From Chlamydiia bacterium (GTDB taxonomy: Bacteria; Chlamydiota; Chlamydiia; Chlamydiales; FEN-1388), in NCBI GenBank assembly GCA_028293095.1, contig JAQGPK010000187.1:1-8327 (forward strand): a DNA stretch of 8,327 nucleotides, given 5' to 3'. The notes beneath the pieces are model-generated. The model did not search any database and was not told the DNA's origin. It worked only from the letters and a program-made list of their open reading frames with translations. Position numbers and translations under genes: made by a program. Position 1 is the stretch's first letter. The number at the start of each line of letters is the position of its first letter. Positions 5,853 through 8,327 of this stretch are shown here, in pieces.

Positions 5853-6299
5853 ATGGATAAAATCGCAGGGCTTGACTCGTCTTATGAGCAATTCATGAAT
5901 CACTTACCTGAACTTATTCCTGATGGGGTTCTTGAAGTAGACCTTCCGCTTCTGCAGAAATTAGGACTTCTGAATGATGATGGCACAGCCTCTTCCGGCC
6001 AGTCATTAACGCGCTACTTCCATGTAGTTGAAGCAAAAGAGAAAATCACTCTTTTTAATGATCAGTTTGTAATATGGGTAGTTCCTGAAAAAATAGAAGA
6101 AGAGCCGACAACACTTGTTCTGATTGCAATGAATAACGAATCAAAATTAAAACTAGAACTTGCTTTTGTAACCTCTGGTATTTATAACACATCACGTTTA
6201 GTATTACGAATCATTGAAAAGCTCCTTTCAGAAATCCAAGAAAATGAAGATCTTATATTTCATTTTGAACATCACTCTCAAGCCAAGTCTGATGAGTAA
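5853..6299 (+). CDS. Small acidic protein of unknown function, possibly a type III chaperone
   Basis: A 148-residue acidic protein without signal peptide or membrane segment. It begins with a helix containing SSYEQFMNHLPEL, followed by GVLEVDLPLLQKLGLLND, then a run of strands (FHVVEAKEKITLFNDQFVIWVVPE, TTLVLIAMN, LKLELAFVTSG). A long helix rich in Ile/Leu/Glu (about 115-130, RLVLRIIEKLLSEIQE) and a charged tail close it. Size, acidity and the order helix, sheet, helix resemble class I type III secretion chaperones (CesT/SycE fold), which chlamydiae use for effectors, but I see no diagnostic motif. It is divergent from dacF with 178 bases between them. From memory, Chlamydia also has a small hypothetical gene beside dacF (CT552), so it may be conserved across the phylum. 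The open frame and the Shine-Dalgarno sequence make the gene itself secure. Confidence 0.75.
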   Translation: MDKIAGLDSSYEQFMNHLPELIPDGVLEVDLPLLQKLGLLNDDGTASSGQSLTRYFHVVEAKEKITLFNDQFVIWVVPEKIEEEPTTLVLIAMNNESKLKLELAFVTSGIYNTSRLVLRIIEKLLSEIQENEDLIFHFEHHSQAKSDE

Positions 6300-6334
6300 T
6301 CACTCTCTTCGTACTTTTTCTGTCTCTCACTGCA

Positions 6335-6371
6335 TCGATCCTTAATTGTATGTACTACTCTTAAGGATCGA
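6335..6371. repeat. Inverted repeat at the convergent end of umuC
   Basis: Eleven-base perfect arms, TCGATCCTTAA (6335-6345) and TTAAGGATCGA (6361-6371), flank a 15-base loop. The right arm is the last codons and TAA stop of umuC on the minus strand; the left arm lies in the 61-base space between the two convergent genes. A stem in either transcript would be stable enough to mark a 3' end or protect from exonucleases, but neither strand has a T-run after it, so it is not a textbook intrinsic terminator. Confidence 0.6.
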
Positions 6372-7527
6372 GGGACACTCCCCCTAAACGAATTGTTTTA
6401 TCTCCAAATTTCCCATTAATTGTATCCACAATTTTCATAAGACGATTTTTATCTTGTACGCTCTTAGGGGCTGAGAGTTCAAAGAGATCAAGTTGCGCTT
6501 CATTTTCCGAGACAAAGTTTGAAAGCATGACGCCAACCTTCTTATAGGTCAGCCCTTCTTTATAAATTGATTGAAGTAACTTCTTGGCTTGATCAACAAA
6601 TGCTGGAGTATAGGCAGTCGGTTCAGTAAAAACATAGGATGCTGCATCCGCATATTTCTCCCCTATTCCATAGAGGTTTGTTTGTAGCCATACAGAAATC
6701 ATGGAAGCTAGTTTTTTTTCTTGCCGTAACTCAAGCGCAATGTTTGCTGTATAAGAGGCTAGTACTCGGGCAATTGATTCTTGTGAAGTTAAAGGCTTTT
6801 TAAAGGCGCGTGCTGTACTGATCGACTTTCGTGCCTCTCCTCCCTCAAAAGAAGAAAAACAAGGCACCCCTCGAAGCTCTAAAGCAGTTCGGAGCCCAAC
6901 CACTGAAAACTCTCTCTTTAACAAATCATCTGATAGCTGCATAAACTCAAACGCTGTAAAAATCGATTTTTTACGTAGTCTCTCTGAAAGCTTTCTTCCA
7001 ATTCCCCAAATCTCCTCAATAGGAAGCTCTTTTAAATACTCCTCTTGCATAAAACAAACACCACTTCCCTTTTTCGCAAAAAAGGTAGCTGCCTTACATA
7101 AAGTCTTTGTTTTAGCAATTCCAATGGAAACTGGGATTTTTGTCACATCTAGTATACGCTGCTTTATCTCAAATGCCATCTCCTCGCTTACCCTATCCAA
7201 TGAAATAAAAGCCTCATCGACAGAATAGACCTCTACATCTGGAGAGAATTCTTTTAAAAGTTCCATTACCTGGTGCGAAAGTGCTGCATACAAAGAGAAC
7301 TGACAAGGAAGTACAGACACGCCATATTTTTTGAAAATGGCCTCGCACTGAAAAGTAGGTGCGCCCATAGGAATCTGCAATTTTTTTGCCTCTTGAGATC
7401 GAGCAAGCACGATCCCGACACCATCTGTGCTGGAAACAACAACAACCGGCTTGCCCTCCAGTTTTGGATTACAAGCTCTCTCACAAGAGACAAAAAAATT
7501 GTTACAATCAATGAGAGCAATATACAT
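6361..7527 (-). CDS. umuC: Y-family translesion DNA polymerase, UmuC type
   Basis: Catalytic subunit of an error-prone polymerase (Pol V type) that copies past damaged bases. The 388-residue product starts MYIALIDCNNFFVSCE, with metal-binding Asp7 and a Phe12 where E. coli UmuC has its steric-gate Tyr11. The palm motif YSVDEAF holds Asp104 and Glu105. SIGIAKTKTLCKAA (134-147) and the helix-hairpin-helix WGIG (174-177) follow, then the little-finger domain. QLDLF (345-349) is a textbook sliding-clamp-binding motif. E. coli UmuC is 422 residues, so this one is slightly short. The ATG at 7527 overlaps the rsmA TAA stop by one base (TAATG), which, with the fit to family N-termini, makes it better than the in-frame ATG at 7557. 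No umuD is adjacent, and no SOS box is visible before the gene. DinB (Pol IV) is less likely given the overall motif pattern. Confidence 0.9.
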   Translation of the reverse strand: MYIALIDCNNFFVSCERACNPKLEGKPVVVVSSTDGVGIVLARSQEAKKLQIPMGAPTFQCEAIFKKYGVSVLPCQFSLYAALSHQVMELLKEFSPDVEVYSVDEAFISLDRVSEEMAFEIKQRILDVTKIPVSIGIAKTKTLCKAATFFAKKGSGVCFMQEEYLKELPIEEIWGIGRKLSERLRKKSIFTAFEFMQLSDDLLKREFSVVGLRTALELRGVPCFSSFEGGEARKSISTARAFKKPLTSQESIARVLASYTANIALELRQEKKLASMISVWLQTNLYGIGEKYADAASYVFTEPTAYTPAFVDQAKKLLQSIYKEGLTYKKVGVMLSNFVSENEAQLDLFELSAPKSVQDKNRLMKIVDTINGKFGDKTIRLGGVSLDP

Positions 7528-8327
7528 TAAGAAAGAGTTGCATGCTTTTCTAAACACTCAAAAAGAGCCACCCACGATTCAATCGACAGCTCTTCGGGCC
7601 TCGCTTTTGGATTTTTGGCAAGCGATTCAAGAGAAGACTCCACAATTTCAGCCTTGTAGAGATCGCGGAGCGTTGCTCGAATCATCTTACGCCTTTGATT
7701 AAAGGCAAGACGGACAACTGCCAAAAATTCTTTTTCTTTTTGCACAGAAAACCGTTTTTGTAAATCAAAACGAATCACAGCCGAATCGACATTCGGCGCT
7801 GGATAGAAACATTTGGGCGGAACTAAAAAACCATACTGAACAGCTGCATGGTACTGTAAAAAGAGGCTAAAGGAGCTATAATCAGGGCTTGGAACTTTGG
7901 CAACACAGCGCCTTGCCACCTCATCTTGTACCATTAAAGTGGCAGAGTAAAGTACATCAGAGGAGTCGACAATTTTTTCGATAATGGGGGCTGTCAAATG
8001 ATACGGTATATTTGAAATAACTTTTGCCTTTACACCAGGAGGAAGCCTTTTTCTTAGATGCTCTTGAATATCAAACTTTAGAATATCAGCGCAGAAAACC
8101 TCAAGTGTCCCCATCTTCCCCTGTAGTCGAGGAAGCATCTCTGCAAAAAGTTCATCCCGCTCTACAGCAATAATGTGACAGCCGAGCTCTAAAAGGTGCT
8201 CGGTTAAAACACCTGGCCCTGGACCAATTTCTAGAACAAAATCTCCCTCTCGCACATCTGCAAGTAGAGAGATTTTCTTAACGATATTGCCATCAATCAG
8301 AAAGTTCTGTGACAGGCTTTTTTTAGG
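7527..8327 (-). CDS. rsmA: 16S rRNA dimethyladenosine transferase RsmA (N-terminus outside window)
   Basis: This enzyme dimethylates two adjacent adenosines (A1518 and A1519 in E. coli) near the 3' end of 16S rRNA, using S-adenosylmethionine, late in small-subunit assembly. Translation is in frame to the right edge of the window and gives 266 residues starting PKKSLSQNFLID, the conserved N-terminal segment; only about ten to twenty residues are missing. Visible motifs: SAM loop LEIGPGPG (32-39), AVERD with the ribose-binding Glu56, ADILKFD around Asp81, the catalytic SNIPYH (105-110) and FYPAPNVDSAV downstream. The C-terminal helical domain contains FNQRRKMIRATL. The family is about 270-280 residues, so this is essentially complete. 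The GTG at 8255 is internal, not the start. umuC follows in the same operon, overlapping by one base. Confidence 0.95.
   Translation of the reverse strand, partial: PKKSLSQNFLIDGNIVKKISLLADVREGDFVLEIGPGPGVLTEHLLELGCHIIAVERDELFAEMLPRLQGKMGTLEVFCADILKFDIQEHLRKRLPPGVKAKVISNIPYHLTAPIIEKIVDSSDVLYSATLMVQDEVARRCVAKVPSPDYSSFSLFLQYHAAVQYGFLVPPKCFYPAPNVDSAVIRFDLQKRFSVQKEKEFLAVVRLAFNQRRKMIRATLRDLYKAEIVESSLESLAKNPKARPEELSIESWVALFECLEKHATLS

Noticed and set aside
5675..5854. 60-residue N-terminal extension of DacF
   Set aside because: It would place the signal peptide internally, cross the palindrome and promoter, and overlap the start of the divergent gene.
7528..7557. Upstream ATG for UmuC giving ten more residues
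   Set aside because: It would overlap rsmA by 31 bases, and the family N-terminus aligns with the ATG at 7527, which makes a one-base TAATG overlap.
8253..8255. GTG as the start of RsmA
   Set aside because: The frame continues upstream with SLSQNFLID, the conserved N-terminal RsmA segment, so the true start lies past the right edge.

Overview
The window looks like a chromosomal segment from a member of the phylum Chlamydiae, most likely an environmental (Parachlamydia/Simkania/Waddlia/Rhabdochlamydia-like) lineage rather than Chlamydia itself. The reasons are the gene set (BamD-like TPR protein followed by an LptE-like lipoprotein, a DacF-type carboxypeptidase next to a small acidic protein, RsmA, and an unrecognised large protein of the kind these genomes carry), the AT-rich sequence, and my recollection that the same neighbourhood (TPR protein, lipoprotein, dacF, small protein) occurs around CT547-CT552 of Chlamydia trachomatis. 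The assignment is inference; no marker such as 16S rRNA is present.

Layout. Positions 3-167 hold the 3' end of an unrecognised + strand gene. Positions 168-795 contain no gene. They carry a family of degenerate GCAAAG/CACAGAG repeats: one unit forward (230-330), one inverted (430-557) and a half unit (594-637). The bamD-like gene (796-1779) starts just beyond a promoter-like sequence, and its stop overlaps the lptE-like gene (1772-2356) by 8 bases. A + strand gene for a 629-residue protein (2494-4383) has its own promoter and Shine-Dalgarno sequence. It carries a His and a Cys in the arrangement expected of a circularly permuted papain-like hydrolase. It converges on dacF (4409-5674, minus strand).

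Between dacF and the divergent small acidic gene (5853-6299) lies a 24-base perfect palindrome with TTGACA on both strands, which looks like an operator or a divergent promoter. The small gene converges on umuC (6361-7527, minus), which is translationally coupled to rsmA (7527 to beyond the right edge) through a TAATG overlap.

Functionally the window is mostly envelope biogenesis: BamD-like (outer-membrane protein insertion), LptE-like (LPS export) and DacF (peptidoglycan trimming). To this are added an rRNA methyltransferase with a translesion polymerase behind it, and two lineage-restricted proteins that may belong to host interaction. Each of the two convergent junctions carries a perfect inverted repeat that includes the stop codon of the minus-strand gene. 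The most interesting items are the 629-residue protein, the dacF palindrome, the repeat cluster and the rsmA-umuC coupling.
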